The translations under genes and the position numbers were made by a program. Below, piece by piece: positions 63,728 through 64,000 of a stretch of 64,000 nt of DNA. Within the stretch, counting starts at the first letter, position 1; every line of letters starts with the position of its first letter. This DNA comes from Bacteroidales bacterium (lineage in GTDB: Bacteria; Bacteroidota; Bacteroidia; Bacteroidales; UBA932): the NCBI GenBank assembly GCA_017459075.1, contig JAFUDQ010000035.1:24381-88380 (forward strand). The letters run 5' to 3'. The notes beneath the pieces were generated by a model. It made no database searches. It was not told the DNA's origin and saw nothing but the letters and a program-made list of their open reading frames with translations.

Positions 63728-64000
63728 AGTTAAAAGTACCTCATTTGAGAGGCGGACACAAAGATATGTAGCAAATAATTGTAAAAACGGGAAAAGTGGC
63801 TCGACTGAACAAAGTTTTTACGATTCTTATGAAGATTTTTACGAATCTTATGAAACGGCTGTAGATGGTAAAGTAGATTTCCGCCAAAGTGGATTTGAAA
63901 AAGGGGCCAGCGGAAGGCCGTTTCAAAGGTAAGTAAGTCTCGATTATTTTCAAAGTTTTTTGAAGATATTTTGCGTTTCTTTCACTCGATATGACGGTCC
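63728..64000. other. Non-coding right edge with short repeats
   Basis: After the Rpn promoter I see no gene supported by a family match or promoter. A 10-base motif recurs as TACGATTCTTATGAA and TACGAATCTTATGAA (about 63819-63853). GAAACGG (63853-63859) faces CCGTTTC (63919-63925), an inverted pair enclosing about 60 bases. The short open frames on both strands here (up to 72 codons) are likely chance. Confidence 0.4.

Overview
The window reads as chromosomal DNA of a Bacteroidales bacterium (Bacteroidota), probably an uncultured gut or rumen lineage; the genus cannot be fixed from sequence alone. Reasons: promoters follow the Bacteroidota pattern TTG-(19-21)-TAnnTTTG, starts lack Shine-Dalgarno sequences, and lineage-typical families are present (PUR-like DUF3276, DUF5606, long NusB, DUF349 protein, YbbR-like protein between yajC and coaE, serine palmitoyltransferase, TonB-dependent receptor, 7TM-HD phosphohydrolase). 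Genes are densely packed, mostly in short operons, and nearly all are core functions. No tRNA, 16S/23S rRNA or CRISPR array was found.

Layout. 1-12.4 kb: zapA and a coiled-coil partner; nadE; purine salvage (punA, an adenosine/MTA/SAH deaminase-like amidohydrolase); a PUR-like protein; a nusB-yajC-ybbR-coaE-DUF5606-rimO-lipoprotein run; and the deazaguanine operon queC-queD-queE. 12.4-16.8 kb: RNase P RNA, a glutaminyl cyclase, a TPP riboswitch in front of a TonB-dependent receptor, and trmD. 16.9-26.6 kb: DUF349 protein, yidC, yggS, a Kef-type antiporter, lpxB, surE, gapA. 26.9-42.5 kb: a CocE-like hydrolase, glnS, serine palmitoyltransferase, YicC RNase, an orphan two-helix membrane sensor-like protein, trkH, a RecD-like helicase, a DPP-IV-type peptidase, a THUMP-like methyltransferase, a phosphosugar mutase and a CBM9-like lipoprotein. 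42.5-56.3 kb: nth, ftsE, a giant TPR protein with an outer-membrane barrel, gyrB, a PgpH-like HD phosphohydrolase, and tig-clpP-clpX. 56.3-61.5 kb: a leftward group of dipeptidase, DPP-IV peptidase, SGNH esterase and PAP2 phosphatase. 61.6-64 kb: an accessory edge with a tyrosine recombinase, a TTAA-flanked miniature inverted-repeat element and an Rpn-family nuclease.

The most unusual content is a set of palindromic repeat elements. Four intergenic copies (2558-2685, 26713-26847, 48595-48762, 57683-57801) have conserved inner cores, but their long outer arms differ completely from locus to locus while remaining nearly perfect inverted repeats of each other. A fifth copy (39595-39798, 204 bp) lies in frame inside the methyltransferase gene and adds about 68 residues. 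A related event at the end of nadE (2440-2521) has left an inverted copy of flanking coding DNA, and the apparent original C-terminus survives out of frame just downstream. In both coding cases one arm appears to be native gene sequence and the other its mirror copy, so the elements may acquire or create an inverted copy of their target on insertion. Separately, the heptamer GCCGATG/CATCGGC is strikingly over-represented on both strands (about 70 copies counted by eye, against roughly 8 expected for a random heptamer).
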